Positions 44,541 to 54,359 are shown, counted from the stretch's first letter. The stretch is DNA of 64,000 bases from Dehalococcoidia bacterium (GCA_029936815.1 JAPYRX010000006.1:39182-103181); one strand, 5' to 3'. Notes: generated from the letters alone by a model not told the origin. A program made the numbers and translations.

Positions 44541-47204
44541 GTGGGTAAATTAATGAATTTTATTGATAAATATAATATCAGTGATACATTTAATATAGGT
44601 AATAAAAATTATAACTATTGCAGCTTAGATAAGTTGGACAAATCCCACCCCGAACTTAAAATTGGTACGATGCCAAATGCCGTTAAAATAATGATGGAAA
44701 ACGTTCTTCGTAATTCTTGTCTTGATGGTAACGAAGATTTCGATTTAACAAAATTATCAAAATGGTCAGATTTTAACAATTCTGATGAAGTTCCATATTA
44801 CCCCTCAAGAGTATTACTTCAAGATTTTACAGGAGTCCCTGTAGTTGTAGATTTAGCTAGTATGAGAGATGCCGTGAAGAAAAATAATGGAGATCCTTCT
44901 ATAGTTAACCCCATGGTTCCTGTGGATCTTGTTATTGATCACAGTATTCAAGTAGATTATTTCGGATCAAAAAACGCTTTCATAAGGAATGTTGAAAAAG
45001 AATATGAAAGAAATTCCGAAAGATATTCTTTGTTGAAATGGAGCCAAAAATCATTTAGTAATATGAAAGTTGTACCTCCTGGTGCTGGGATAGTTCATCA
45101 AGTTAATCTGGAATATTTATCACCCGTAATTTCTAATAAAAATTATAGTAATACATCTTTGGTAATTCCAGACACTGTTATAGGAACAGATTCACATACT
45201 ACAATGGTGAATGGATTAGGAGTTCTTGCTTGGGGAGTTGGCGGTATTGAAGCAGAATCAGTGATGGTGGGGCAGCCAGTATATATGAAAATACCTTCTG
45301 TGATTGGTGTTAATATAATAGGCTCTTTACCAAAGCAAATGACAGCAACAGATTTGGTTTTAACTATTACTCAAAAATTAAGAAGCTATGGAGTTGTTGG
45401 GAAGATAGTAGAATTTTTTGGAGAAAGCTTTAATTCTTTGTCATTGCCTGACAGAGCTACTATTTCAAACATGGCTCCAGAATATGGAGCAACTGCTTCA
45501 CTTTTCCCGATTGACACAAAAACTTTAGATTACTTAGAATTAACAGGACGGGATTCAAACAAAATTGAAATGATAGAATCATATTCTAAATTACAAGGAT
45601 TGTACGGAGTAGATAATAATAGAAAATCTTTTGAAGATATTATAACAATAAATTTAAGCGATATTGAGCAAAGTATGGCTGGGCCTAAGAGACCTCAGGA
45701 TAAAGTTAAATTATCAGATGTTAGATCAAATTTTTCAAATTTTCTATCTGAGTCAAAAGAATATATTACAGATTCTAGTAACCTTGATCATGGTGCTGTT
45801 GTTATAGCAGCAATTACTAGCTGCACTAATACATCAAATCCGGATGTAATGATTGGCGCAGGAATCTTGGCAAGAAACGCAGTTGAGAATGGATTGAAAA
45901 CAAAGCCCTGGGTTAAAACAAGTCTTGCCCCAGGATCACAAGTTGTGGATGATTACTTGCATAAAGCAGAATTAATTGACCCATTAGAAAAATTGGGATT
46001 TCATATTGTTGGGCATGGTTGTACTTCATGCATAGGCAACAGTGGTCCTTTACCGGATGATGTTTCTGAGAAAATAGATGATCAAGATTTAATTACTTGC
46101 GCAGTTTTGAGTGGCAATAGAAATTTTGAAGCAAGAGTACATCAACAGGTTAAAGCTAATTACTTGGCTTCTCCAATTTTAGTGGTTGCTTATGCTTTAG
46201 CAGGAACCATAGATATTGATTTTGAAAGTGATCCCATTGGTAAAGATAAAAATAACAAAGAAATATATTTGAAAGATATATGGCCTGATAAAGATGAAAT
46301 TGATTATAAAGTAAATGGATCATTGAGCCCGGAAATGTTTAAAAACAGATATGATACAGTTTTTGACGGTGATGATAATTGGCAGAATCTTTCTGTCCCT
46401 GAAGGTGATTTGTATAATTGGGACAAATTTTCTTCTTATATACAACCACTTTCAATTTTTGATGATTTCACTAAAGATTTACCTGAGCAAAAGAACATAA
46501 ATGATGCAAGAATTCTTGCAGTTCTTGGAGATAGTATTACTACTGATCATATTTCTCCTGCAGGAAATATAAGTAAAAATTCTCCTGCCTCGGAATATTT
46601 ACAACAAAAAGATATTGGATTTTTAGATTTTAATACATATGGATCTCGAAGGGGTAATGAAAATATATTGACAAGAGGAACTTTTGCAAATGTCAGATTG
46701 AAAAACCTTTTAACTGATGTCGAGGGTGGGCATACTATTCACTTTCCTTCTGAAGAAAAAATGAGTATTTTTGATGCGTCTGAAAAATATAAACAAACAA
46801 ACACTCCTTTGATTATTATTGCAGGAGACGAATACGGAAGTGGGAGTTCTAGAGATTGGGCTGCTAAAGGACCTTATTTACTAGGTGTAAAATTAGTTAT
46901 TGCTAAAAGTTATGAAAGAATACATAGATCTAATCTTATTGGAATGGGAATTTTGCCAGTTGAATTTACAAATGAGGAAGATTTTAAATCTTTAGATATG
47001 AAAGGAAATGAAATTATTTCTATTGATGATATAAAACAAACCAAAACTCCAGGAAGTTTATTAAATTTATCAATATCGGGACCTGATAATAATTTTTTAA
47101 AATCAATAAAGGTAAAATCTAGAATAGACACAAATGCTGAAGTTAATTATTTCACCAACGGTGGATTATTACAATTTGTACTTAGAAAACTGTTAAATAA
47201 GTAA
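44541..47204 (+). CDS. acnA: Aconitate hydratase A
   Basis: This 887-residue enzyme of the AcnA/IRP type isomerises citrate and isocitrate in the TCA cycle. It has VIGTDSHTTMVNGLGVLAWGVGGIEAE, the Fe-S cysteines in SCTNTSNP and GCTSCIGNSG, and the C-terminal swivel domain with GDSITTDHISPAGNI, YGSRRGNENILTRGTFANVR and GDEYGSGSSRDWAAKG. GTG 44541 or ATG 44553 may be the start; neither has a strong ribosome site, and the ATG is closer to the conserved region. It closely follows ferredoxin and converges on rpmB with a 3-bp gap. Confidence 0.97.
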   Translation: MGKLMNFIDKYNISDTFNIGNKNYNYCSLDKLDKSHPELKIGTMPNAVKIMMENVLRNSCLDGNEDFDLTKLSKWSDFNNSDEVPYYPSRVLLQDFTGVPVVVDLASMRDAVKKNNGDPSIVNPMVPVDLVIDHSIQVDYFGSKNAFIRNVEKEYERNSERYSLLKWSQKSFSNMKVVPPGAGIVHQVNLEYLSPVISNKNYSNTSLVIPDTVIGTDSHTTMVNGLGVLAWGVGGIEAESVMVGQPVYMKIPSVIGVNIIGSLPKQMTATDLVLTITQKLRSYGVVGKIVEFFGESFNSLSLPDRATISNMAPEYGATASLFPIDTKTLDYLELTGRDSNKIEMIESYSKLQGLYGVDNNRKSFEDIITINLSDIEQSMAGPKRPQDKVKLSDVRSNFSNFLSESKEYITDSSNLDHGAVVIAAITSCTNTSNPDVMIGAGILARNAVENGLKTKPWVKTSLAPGSQVVDDYLHKAELIDPLEKLGFHIVGHGCTSCIGNSGPLPDDVSEKIDDQDLITCAVLSGNRNFEARVHQQVKANYLASPILVVAYALAGTIDIDFESDPIGKDKNNKEIYLKDIWPDKDEIDYKVNGSLSPEMFKNRYDTVFDGDDNWQNLSVPEGDLYNWDKFSSYIQPLSIFDDFTKDLPEQKNINDARILAVLGDSITTDHISPAGNISKNSPASEYLQQKDIGFLDFNTYGSRRGNENILTRGTFANVRLKNLLTDVEGGHTIHFPSEEKMSIFDASEKYKQTNTPLIIIAGDEYGSGSSRDWAAKGPYLLGVKLVIAKSYERIHRSNLIGMGILPVEFTNEEDFKSLDMKGNEIISIDDIKQTKTPGSLLNLSISGPDNNFLKSIKVKSRIDTNAEVNYFTNGGLLQFVLRKLLNK

Positions 47205-47207
47205 AAA

Positions 47208-47480
47208 TTAATTTGATGTTATTTCTTTTTTAATTCTACTAATTTTTTTTGATAGTTTCTCATTATCACTTTTGATTATATATGAGTCAAAACTTCCAGC
47301 TTTATCAATATCTCTAATTGCACTTGTAGCTACAATTAGGCTTATTTTTTTATTTAGAGTGTCACTCCAAAAAGATACTTTTTGTAGATTCGGATTGAAT
47401 CTTCTTTTATTTCTATTTTTTGCATGACTGACATTATTTCCTGCTTGGAAAATTTTGCCAGTTAATTCACATTTCGCCAT
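47208..47480 (-). CDS. rpmB: Ribosomal protein bL28
   Basis: This 90-residue large-subunit protein begins MAKCELTGKIFQAGNNVSHAKNRNKRRFNPNLQKV, the characteristic L28 start, including the paired lysine/arginine RNA-binding segment. It is divergent from fakA, an arrangement seen in many Firmicutes and Chloroflexota, where rpmB faces the DhaL/FakA gene. Only one zinc-type cysteine remains, so this is the zinc-independent form. Confidence 0.96.
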   Translation of the reverse strand: MAKCELTGKIFQAGNNVSHAKNRNKRRFNPNLQKVSFWSDTLNKKISLIVATSAIRDIDKAGSFDSYIIKSDNEKLSKKISRIKKEITSN

Positions 47481-47519
47481 GACTACCTTTATCTTGTAGA
47501 GTATATTACTTATAATATT

Positions 47520-47539
47520 AATAATTCAGATGAATTATT
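47520..47539. promoter_or_regulatory. 9-bp inverted repeat in the rpmB/fakA divergent gap
   Basis: AATAATTCA and its complement flank GA in the 106-bp gap that must hold both promoters. It is short and AT-rich, so a weak candidate for an operator. Confidence 0.25.
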
Positions 47540-47586
47540 TTATCACTGAAAGAATGATTTGTCATTTACATCTTATGTATTAAATT

Positions 47587-49218
47587 ATGAAAACAATAAA
47601 AAAAATAAACGGTTCGGATTTAACTGAAATATTAACTCTTGCCAAGGAATTGATATATGAATATAAGGATCAAATCAATCAATTAAATGTTTTTCCTGTC
47701 CCTGATGGAGACACAGGTACTAATATGTATTTAACATTAGAATCTGCATTGAAAAATATAGATATGAAAAAAGAAAAAAGTATTCATAATGTCAGTAAAG
47801 TCATTGCGAAAAATGCTGTGTTGGGTGGAAGAGGAAATAGTGGAGTTATTTTATCTCAAATCTTGCAAGGATTATCCAATGGATTGAATAACATAGAACA
47901 ATGTGATGTTAATGAATTTGGAATTTCCTTAGAAAGCGCTGTGCAAGCAAGTTATAAATCAGTTAGCAACCCGGTTGAAGGAACGATGTTAACTGTTATT
48001 AAAACTTTTTCAGATTCTTGGAATAAAATAAAAACTACCTCTGATTCATTTAGTACTATTATTCCCCAAGTTTGCGATAATGCTCAAAAAGTTTTGTTAG
48101 ATACTCCAAATATGTTGAATGTTTTAAAAGAGGCTGGAGTGGTGGATGCAGGAGGGCAGGGCCTTATTGTTATATTTGAAGCAATGAAGAGTTATATATG
48201 TGAAGAGAATGCCGATATTGATAAAATTATGAACAAACCTAGTTCAACAGATAATAATTTAAGTTCTTATTTTGAGAAACACACAGAGGATGAATGGGGC
48301 TATTGTGTTCAATTTGTAATTAATGGAGATAATGTTTTACATGATGATGTGAAACACACAGTCGATAAAACTGGAGGATCTACAATTATTACAGGTATCG
48401 AAAATTATATAAAAGTTCACACTCATTCTGAAGACCCAGGAAGTATATTAAGCTCATGTATGAAATATGGTGATTTGATGGAAATTGATATAGAGAATAT
48501 GGATAGGCAATTTGAGGAGTTTGCCAAAACATCTGTTAAACAAGAATCTCTAAAATTAAATGAGAACCAAATATCTTCTGTAATCGCAATATCTAATGGA
48601 CAAGGATTTAATGAATTATTTTATAATATGGGAGTTGATCAAATTATTTTTTGTGAAAATACAATTAATCCCAGTGTAGAAGAAATTTTAGAAGTTTTAG
48701 GTAAATGTTTAACTACAGATGTAATAGTTGTGTGTACTGATAAGAATGCTATTATGGCGTGTGAAATTGCCTCTAAGCAAAGTGATAAAAATGTTTTCAT
48801 TCTTAAAACTCAATCTGTATCCGAAGGATTGTCTTCAATGATTGTTTGCAATAAAGAAAATGATGGCAATACAAACTTGGAGAACATGACGGATTCTATA
48901 AAAAATATGGGATTTGGATCTATTTCACAAACATTAAGATCAGGATCAATGAATGAAATAGAATATAAAGAAAATGATTATATTTCATTCATTGATGGGA
49001 ATATCGTATTTTCTGAAATCGATTTGGTTCGTTCGATTAACAAAACAATTCAACATTTGAACCCAAATGTTGATAGTTATTTAACAATTTATTGGGGATC
49101 TGATATTAAACTTAAAGATATTATAGAACAACAAATTATAGAAATTAATGAATATTTAGATTTAGAATTTCAAAATGGTGGTCAGAAAAATCTAATAGCA
49201 TCATTAGTAATGGAATAA
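47587..49218 (+). CDS. fakA: Fatty-acid kinase catalytic subunit FakA-like (DhaL domain)
   Basis: This 543-residue protein has an N-terminal DhaL/DAK2 ATP-binding domain with NVFPVPDGDTGTNMYLTLESAL, GGRGNSGVILSQILQGL and AGVVDAGGQGL. A middle and a C-terminal domain (about 230-543) complete the FakA layout. FakA phosphorylates fatty acids held by FakB (DegV family); a DegV protein is encoded at 28.0 kb. The acyl-phosphate can enter phospholipids through PlsY. It is 8 bp before recG, an order common in Gram-positive-type genomes. Confidence 0.9.
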   Translation: MKTIKKINGSDLTEILTLAKELIYEYKDQINQLNVFPVPDGDTGTNMYLTLESALKNIDMKKEKSIHNVSKVIAKNAVLGGRGNSGVILSQILQGLSNGLNNIEQCDVNEFGISLESAVQASYKSVSNPVEGTMLTVIKTFSDSWNKIKTTSDSFSTIIPQVCDNAQKVLLDTPNMLNVLKEAGVVDAGGQGLIVIFEAMKSYICEENADIDKIMNKPSSTDNNLSSYFEKHTEDEWGYCVQFVINGDNVLHDDVKHTVDKTGGSTIITGIENYIKVHTHSEDPGSILSSCMKYGDLMEIDIENMDRQFEEFAKTSVKQESLKLNENQISSVIAISNGQGFNELFYNMGVDQIIFCENTINPSVEEILEVLGKCLTTDVIVVCTDKNAIMACEIASKQSDKNVFILKTQSVSEGLSSMIVCNKENDGNTNLENMTDSIKNMGFGSISQTLRSGSMNEIEYKENDYISFIDGNIVFSEIDLVRSINKTIQHLNPNVDSYLTIYWGSDIKLKDIIEQQIIEINEYLDLEFQNGGQKNLIASLVME

Positions 49219-49226
49219 ATCAATAG

Positions 49227-51686
49227 ATGTCGGACGATATTAAAAGTAATAAAGAAATATCATTTGAAAACATTAATATTTTTCAAAAAATATTAAACCT
49301 TGAAATAGCTAAAAATTTTGATAACAAATCAGTTGTCGGAGGTGGCTTAGATGGCTATATGGAAACAAATGCTCATTACTTGGTGGAATTGATTAGAAAA
49401 TATGAGGATAAATATGGTAAAAAACCTATTTATGAAAAATTGGATCATGATAACAGACAATTATTATGTAATCGATTAGTAGATGAAATTAATTTATTAA
49501 TTAAAACGGATGACGTATCTGTTAAGAAATCGACTAAATCAAGTTCGAAAATCATTACTAAAACTTTAACATTGGATTCAGATTTGAAATCTATTGGAAG
49601 AGTTCCTTCCAAAATTATTAATATGTTTAGTAATATCCAAATTAAAAATCTTTACGATCTTCTAACTTTTTTTCCTAGGAGGCATCGAGATTTTAATGAT
49701 ATGAAAAAAGTTAACGAATTAATTGCAGGAGAAATTCAAACAGTTGTGTTAACTGTTTGGGAAGCAAAAACAATTAGATATCGTAATGGAGTAAATGCTA
49801 CCGTTGGGATTTTGGGAGACGAAACAGGCAATGTTAAAGTTCAATGGTTTGGTAGAGGTTGGTTAGTTAAGCAATTAAAACCAAATGTGAAAGTTATAAT
49901 AAGCGGTAAAGTAAATCTTTTTAGAGGTAATATATTATTTTCAGGAAATTTTGAGTATGAAATTATTGACCCTGAAATATCGTCTGATTTCACTCATGTA
50001 GGCAGATTTGTTCCTGTTTACCCGTTGACTGGGCAAGTGCACCAAAGAAGTATTAGGCAGATAGTGAAAAAGACATTAGATTTGGTTGGAGATCAGATTA
50101 ATGATTTCATGCCTGAAGGTATCATAACCAAATTAAAATTAATGAACTTAAAAGATGCTGTAAAACAATTCCATTATCCAGACGATTTGAACAGTTACAT
50201 TCAAGCTAGGAAAAGAATAGTATTTAACGAGTTTTTTTTACATCAATCTGCTTGGTTAATTAAGAAAAAAGAACACAAAGCCTCAGAGAAATCTTACAAA
50301 ATTAGAATTTCTTGGGATTTTATAGATAATTTTTTTCAATCATTAACTTTTCAGCCTACCAAATCTCAAATTGGAATCATAAGAGAAATAATAAAAGATT
50401 TAGATAAATCTGAACCCATGACAAGATTATTGCAAGGTGAAGTTGGTAGCGGTAAAACATTGGTTGCTATTGTGTCAGCTTTATCTGTGATAGATAAAAA
50501 TTATAAATCTGCAATTATGGCACCTACTGAAATACTAGCTGAACAACATTATATGAAAACATTAGATTTATTTCGTAAGACAACAAAATTAAGTGAATAT
50601 CACTCTTCTTTTAATATAGAAGGTACTGAAAAAAATATAACTTTAGGATTATTTTTGGGAAGTATGGCTGATAAAGATAAATTTAAAATGATCGATATGA
50701 TATCTAAGGGTCATATCGATATGATTATCGGTACACATACATTAATACAGGATAATGTACACATACCAAAATTAGCTTTAAATATTATTGACGAACAACA
50801 TAGATTTGGAGTACTTCAAAGAGCTTCAATTAAATCTAAGGAAAATATTTATCCTCATACACTTACAATGTCTGCAACTCCTATTCCTAGGAGCCTTGCT
50901 CTTACTGTTTATGGTGATTTAGATCTTTCCGAATTAAATGAACTCCCGTTTGGCGAAAGAAAAGTGAAAACAAAATTTATTAAGTCAAATCGAATCAAAT
51001 CTGGCTATAATCATATAAAAAAACAGATTGAGGAAGGTAGGCAAGCTATAATAGTTTGCCCATTAATTGAAGAATCTGAGAAATTAAATTCTGATTCTGC
51101 TGAAAAAGTTTATTATCAATTGAAAACAGAAATATTTCCTCAATTTAATATCGGATTACTACATGGGAGATTAAAACTCAATGAAAAAGAAAAAATAATG
51201 AGTAATTTTAGAAATGGAGAAATAAATATATTAGTAAGCACGACAGTAATTGAAGTAGGTGTTGATATCCCAAATGCTAGTGTTATGTTAATTTTAAGTG
51301 CTGACAGATTTGGTATGTCTCAATTGCATCAATTGAGAGGAAGAGTTGGACGTGGCACTGATGAAGGATATTGTATATTGGTTTCTGATACTGATAATGA
51401 ACATACGATTGAAAGGTTGAAAATTTTTGAAAGAATTAATGATGGTTTTGAATTATCAGTTGAGGATTTGAGAATTAGAGGTGAAGGAGACGTTATGCAA
51501 ACGAAACAAAGTGGGATCCCATTATTTAAAGTGGCAGATTTGATTAAAGATAGAGAAATTCAAGAAATATCAAGATCAATGGCTGAAGAGTATATAGAAT
51601 TAAATTTTGATGAATTAATCAAAAACAAAACCCTGTATGAAAAGATTTTAATGATTAAAGATCAAATGAAAGGGAAACTTAATTAG
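49227..51686 (+). CDS. recG: ATP-dependent DNA helicase RecG
   Basis: RecG remodels stalled forks and Holliday junctions. The 819-residue protein starts with about 130 residues of less conserved sequence before the wedge domain (RVPSKIINMFSNIQIKNLYDLLTFFPRRHRDF). It continues with the OB-fold wedge, Walker A LLQGEVGSGKTLVA, the DEAH-type box IIDEQHRFGV, TMSATPIPRSLAL, and the C-terminal helicase motifs VSTTVIEVGVDIPNA and HQLRGRVGRG. The N-terminal extension makes it longer than the 690-residue E. coli protein, as in many Chloroflexota-like forms. Confidence 0.97.
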   Translation: MSDDIKSNKEISFENINIFQKILNLEIAKNFDNKSVVGGGLDGYMETNAHYLVELIRKYEDKYGKKPIYEKLDHDNRQLLCNRLVDEINLLIKTDDVSVKKSTKSSSKIITKTLTLDSDLKSIGRVPSKIINMFSNIQIKNLYDLLTFFPRRHRDFNDMKKVNELIAGEIQTVVLTVWEAKTIRYRNGVNATVGILGDETGNVKVQWFGRGWLVKQLKPNVKVIISGKVNLFRGNILFSGNFEYEIIDPEISSDFTHVGRFVPVYPLTGQVHQRSIRQIVKKTLDLVGDQINDFMPEGIITKLKLMNLKDAVKQFHYPDDLNSYIQARKRIVFNEFFLHQSAWLIKKKEHKASEKSYKIRISWDFIDNFFQSLTFQPTKSQIGIIREIIKDLDKSEPMTRLLQGEVGSGKTLVAIVSALSVIDKNYKSAIMAPTEILAEQHYMKTLDLFRKTTKLSEYHSSFNIEGTEKNITLGLFLGSMADKDKFKMIDMISKGHIDMIIGTHTLIQDNVHIPKLALNIIDEQHRFGVLQRASIKSKENIYPHTLTMSATPIPRSLALTVYGDLDLSELNELPFGERKVKTKFIKSNRIKSGYNHIKKQIEEGRQAIIVCPLIEESEKLNSDSAEKVYYQLKTEIFPQFNIGLLHGRLKLNEKEKIMSNFRNGEINILVSTTVIEVGVDIPNASVMLILSADRFGMSQLHQLRGRVGRGTDEGYCILVSDTDNEHTIERLKIFERINDGFELSVEDLRIRGEGDVMQTKQSGIPLFKVADLIKDREIQEISRSMAEEYIELNFDELIKNKTLYEKILMIKDQMKGKLN

Positions 51687-51769
51687 AAATGGAATTTCTT
51701 GTGTTTTTTATTAATATGCAGTGATGTAAAATATATGCTCCAACAATATTATTTATTCACAATATTTTT

Positions 51770-52747
51770 ATGAAATCTTATATTAAAAATGAATCTAAAG
51801 AATGGGCAAGAGAATTCTTGAATGGCCAATGGTCAACATTAGTAACTCCATTTGATGACCGTGGAGAGATTGATGAACAAGGATTAAGATTTAACATTGA
51901 TTATATTAAAAGTTTAGGATCAAACGGTGCTGGTTGCTCATGGGGCATGGGAGAGTTTTGGAGTTTGTCGATTAATGAAAGAAAAAAATTGATGGACATA
52001 GTTATAGATCAAGCTAAAAATTGGCCTGTTGCTGCACATGTTAGCCACACATCCGTTTCTGATATTATCGACTTGATGTCTTGTGCTGAAAAATCAGGGT
52101 TTGAATTGTTAGTAATTGGAGCTCCATATTTTGCAACACGAAAACCATCTCAAGTAATTGATTTTATTAAATATATATCTTCCAAAACAGACCTTGCAAT
52201 TATGTACTATAATTCACCTCAATTTGGAACAATTTTAAATTCTGCTGAGTTGGCAGAAATTGTTAACATAGAAAACATAGTGGGAGTAAAGGAAGCAAGC
52301 TTTAATAAAGAAATTTCAATTAATTCTCATTTGGAATTAGGTCAAAAAGCTATCATTAGTACTCCAGATGAATGGATTTATTGGGAAGGTGAAAAGCAAG
52401 GATTTAATCAACAAGTAATGTTTGCGAATACTTCAGATTGGAGATTTGATACCCCGGATAATAATAGCTATACAAAATTTGTTCAGATGGCTAGTAAAGG
52501 AACTATTGATAATGATTTGTATGAAATGGAAATTAAAGATATAAAACAAATATCCGATAAATGGTGGCAAAAAACTGTATCTGAAGCTGGAGGTGTTTTG
52601 CCAGTGGCATTATGTAAGTATTGGGGAGAACTAGTTGGTATGAATAGTGGAGGCCCCAGGCCGCCTGTACATGATTTACTTTCAAAGGATAAACAAGATT
52701 TGAAGATCGAATTAGCTAGTTTAGATAAGTTAAAAATTTCATTATAA
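51770..52747 (+). CDS. DHDPS-family (N-acetylneuraminate lyase/dihydrodipicolinate synthase) aldolase
   Basis: This 325-residue (beta/alpha)8 class I aldolase has QWSTLVTPFDDRGEIDEQGLRFNIDYI at the start. The Schiff-base lysine is in IVGVKEASFNK and the tyrosine in MYYNSPQFG. The GTGE pyruvate motif of true DapA is replaced by GCSWGMGEFWSLS, so it is not ordinary lysine biosynthesis. Other DHDPS-like proteins make or break 2-oxo acids. It is 18 bp before the MfnB-TusA fusion, so a shared pathway involving C-C bond chemistry on small aldehydes is plausible but unproven. Confidence 0.8.
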   Translation: MKSYIKNESKEWAREFLNGQWSTLVTPFDDRGEIDEQGLRFNIDYIKSLGSNGAGCSWGMGEFWSLSINERKKLMDIVIDQAKNWPVAAHVSHTSVSDIIDLMSCAEKSGFELLVIGAPYFATRKPSQVIDFIKYISSKTDLAIMYYNSPQFGTILNSAELAEIVNIENIVGVKEASFNKEISINSHLELGQKAIISTPDEWIYWEGEKQGFNQQVMFANTSDWRFDTPDNNSYTKFVQMASKGTIDNDLYEMEIKDIKQISDKWWQKTVSEAGGVLPVALCKYWGELVGMNSGGPRPPVHDLLSKDKQDLKIELASLDKLKISL

Positions 52748-52765
52748 GATTATATGAGGTAATAA

Positions 52766-53758
52766 ATGTTGTTATTAGTAAGTGTTCAAAATGTTAAAGA
52801 AGCTCATCAAGCTATTAAAGGCGGAGCTGATATAGTTGATGTGAAAAACCTACAAGAAGCTTTGGTTGGATCTGCTCATCCAAATACTTTTAAAGAAGTA
52901 AAAAAAATAGCCCCTGACCCAATTCATTCAAGTCTAACATTAGGTGTTGTTCCAGACCAAATCGGAACAGTTTCTATGGCAGTCCATGCTGCAGGATTAT
53001 TAGGAGCTACTTCCGTTAAAGTTGGATTCATGCATGATGAATATGATCATGCATTAGAAACATTACTTGCATGTAGAGACGCTCTTGAAGGGTCAAACAC
53101 TTTACTTATAGGCTCATTGTTTGCTGATAATTTGTTATATGATAATGGTTTGAATCCATCTTTGATGGTTGACTTAGCTGTGGAAGGTAAATGTGATGGG
53201 TTTTTAATTGATACATTAGTAAAGGATGGTAGAAATTTATTTGACTTCATGCCTGAAAATGAACTGAAAAAAATGGTTATTGAAGCTAAATCCAGAGGAT
53301 TAAGCACAGCTCTATCTGGTCACTTGAAATTATCTGACTTAGATGAACTTGCGAGAATTAATCCAGATATTGTTGGAGTACGTGGAGCTGTTTGCGGGGA
53401 AGGAGATAGAGATGAAGGAGTATATTGGGAGGCAGTTAAACATTTTAAGAATCAACTGGATCTTCGAAAATCCGGAGAACTAAAAGTAAGAGAAAATCTT
53501 TCTTCAGAATTTCAAACTTCTTCAAAATTTTTTCCTAAAGGAGAAGTGATAATCGATGGGCAGGGAAAATCTTGTTCAGGAATCATCGCTGCTTTGGCAG
53601 AGCAAATAAAAAATGATAATAATTCTATTGTTGAAGTAATTATTCCTGATGAATTGAATACATATGATGTATTGTTGTGGGCAAGAAATGATAATCACAG
53701 TATAATGGATCAACAAAAGGATGGTAATGGCAATTTGAGGATATTGTTAAAACCTTAA
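52766..53758 (+). CDS. MfnB-like (DUF556) phosphate-sugar synthase fused to a TusA-like domain
   Basis: Residues 1-235 match (5-formylfuran-3-yl)methyl phosphate synthase (MfnB). The start is LLLVSVQNVKEAHQAIKGGADIVDVKN with the proposed Schiff-base lysine, then TSVKVGFMHD with the second lysine, FLIDTLVKDG with the aspartate, and IVGVRGAVCGEGDRDEG. In methanogens MfnB condenses two glyceraldehyde 3-phosphate into the furan of methanofuran. Residues 255-330 resemble a TusA/SirA sulfurtransferase-like fold: VIIDGQGKSCSGIIAALAEQ, then VEVIIPDELNTYDVLLWARND, with one cysteine in place of the usual CPxP motif. GAGGT precedes the ATG. Function in this bacterium is unknown. Confidence 0.8.
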   Translation: MLLLVSVQNVKEAHQAIKGGADIVDVKNLQEALVGSAHPNTFKEVKKIAPDPIHSSLTLGVVPDQIGTVSMAVHAAGLLGATSVKVGFMHDEYDHALETLLACRDALEGSNTLLIGSLFADNLLYDNGLNPSLMVDLAVEGKCDGFLIDTLVKDGRNLFDFMPENELKKMVIEAKSRGLSTALSGHLKLSDLDELARINPDIVGVRGAVCGEGDRDEGVYWEAVKHFKNQLDLRKSGELKVRENLSSEFQTSSKFFPKGEVIIDGQGKSCSGIIAALAEQIKNDNNSIVEVIIPDELNTYDVLLWARNDNHSIMDQQKDGNGNLRILLKP

Positions 53759-53767
53759 TGTGTATTT

Positions 53768-54079
53768 ATGGAACAAATAACAGCTTTAATAAGAGATATC
53801 ATAATTATAGTTTTCGTATTATGTCTTACTATTTTAATTGTTTTAGGATATCTGAAAATAAACAAATTATTTTCTAAAGTTGATTCTTTAGTGGATAGTT
53901 CCCAAAAATTGTGGTCTTTAATGGGCTATATGATTTCTCCAATAGATAAGATAAACTCAAAATCATTTCAAATGATTGCTAAATATATTAAATCATTAAA
54001 TGTTGAAAAAGCTACTAAAAATGCAAAGAAGGCAACAAAATCTGCTACTGATAAAATAAGGAGAAAGAGTAATGAGTGA
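53768..54079 (+). CDS. Small single-pass membrane protein of unknown function
   Basis: This 103-residue protein has one strong membrane segment at residues 8-28 (DIIIIVFVLCLTILIVLGY) and a basic, lysine-rich C-terminus (EKATKNAKKATKSATDKIRRK). The layout resembles DUF948-type proteins. It is 9 bp after the MfnB-TusA gene and overlaps the next small gene by 8 bp. I do not recognise a function; linking the membrane to cytoplasmic nucleic acid or protein is a guess. Confidence 0.7.
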   Translation: MEQITALIRDIIIIVFVLCLTILIVLGYLKINKLFSKVDSLVDSSQKLWSLMGYMISPIDKINSKSFQMIAKYIKSLNVEKATKNAKKATKSATDKIRRKSNE

Positions 54080-54359
54080 TAAGCGAAAAAAAGGCGGATT
54101 CAGTAATTTGTTTATTGGTTTTGCTTTAGGTATGTATTTAGGTCCTAAATTAGTAAAAAAACTACAAAAAACACAATTGACTGAAAATGATAGAGTTAAA
54201 CTTTTTGCTCTTAACATGAGAGATACTACATTGGATGTTATTGAATCTTTGAGAACTTATTTAGATAATCTAGGGATTGAACCTTCGAAAGATATATTTG
54301 ATGAAATTGACAAATTTATTAATCAAAAAAATAACAAAAAATCTAAAGATGAAGATTAA
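54072..54359 (+). CDS. YtxH-like small envelope protein
   Basis: This 95-residue protein has a short N-terminal hydrophobic stretch with the glycine pattern FSNLFIGFALGMYLGPKL, as in YtxH/DUF3618-like envelope stress proteins, then a basic and helical C-terminus ending in KKSKDED. It overlaps the preceding membrane protein gene, so the two are probably made together. Its 3' end overlaps the convergent pheA by 4 bp. Confidence 0.65.
   Translation: MSDKRKKGGFSNLFIGFALGMYLGPKLVKKLQKTQLTENDRVKLFALNMRDTTLDVIESLRTYLDNLGIEPSKDIFDEIDKFINQKNNKKSKDED

Noticed and set aside
46555-46578. Imperfect palindrome in acnA around CCTGCAGG
   Set aside because: Lies on the universally conserved DHISPAG motif, so it is explained by protein constraint.
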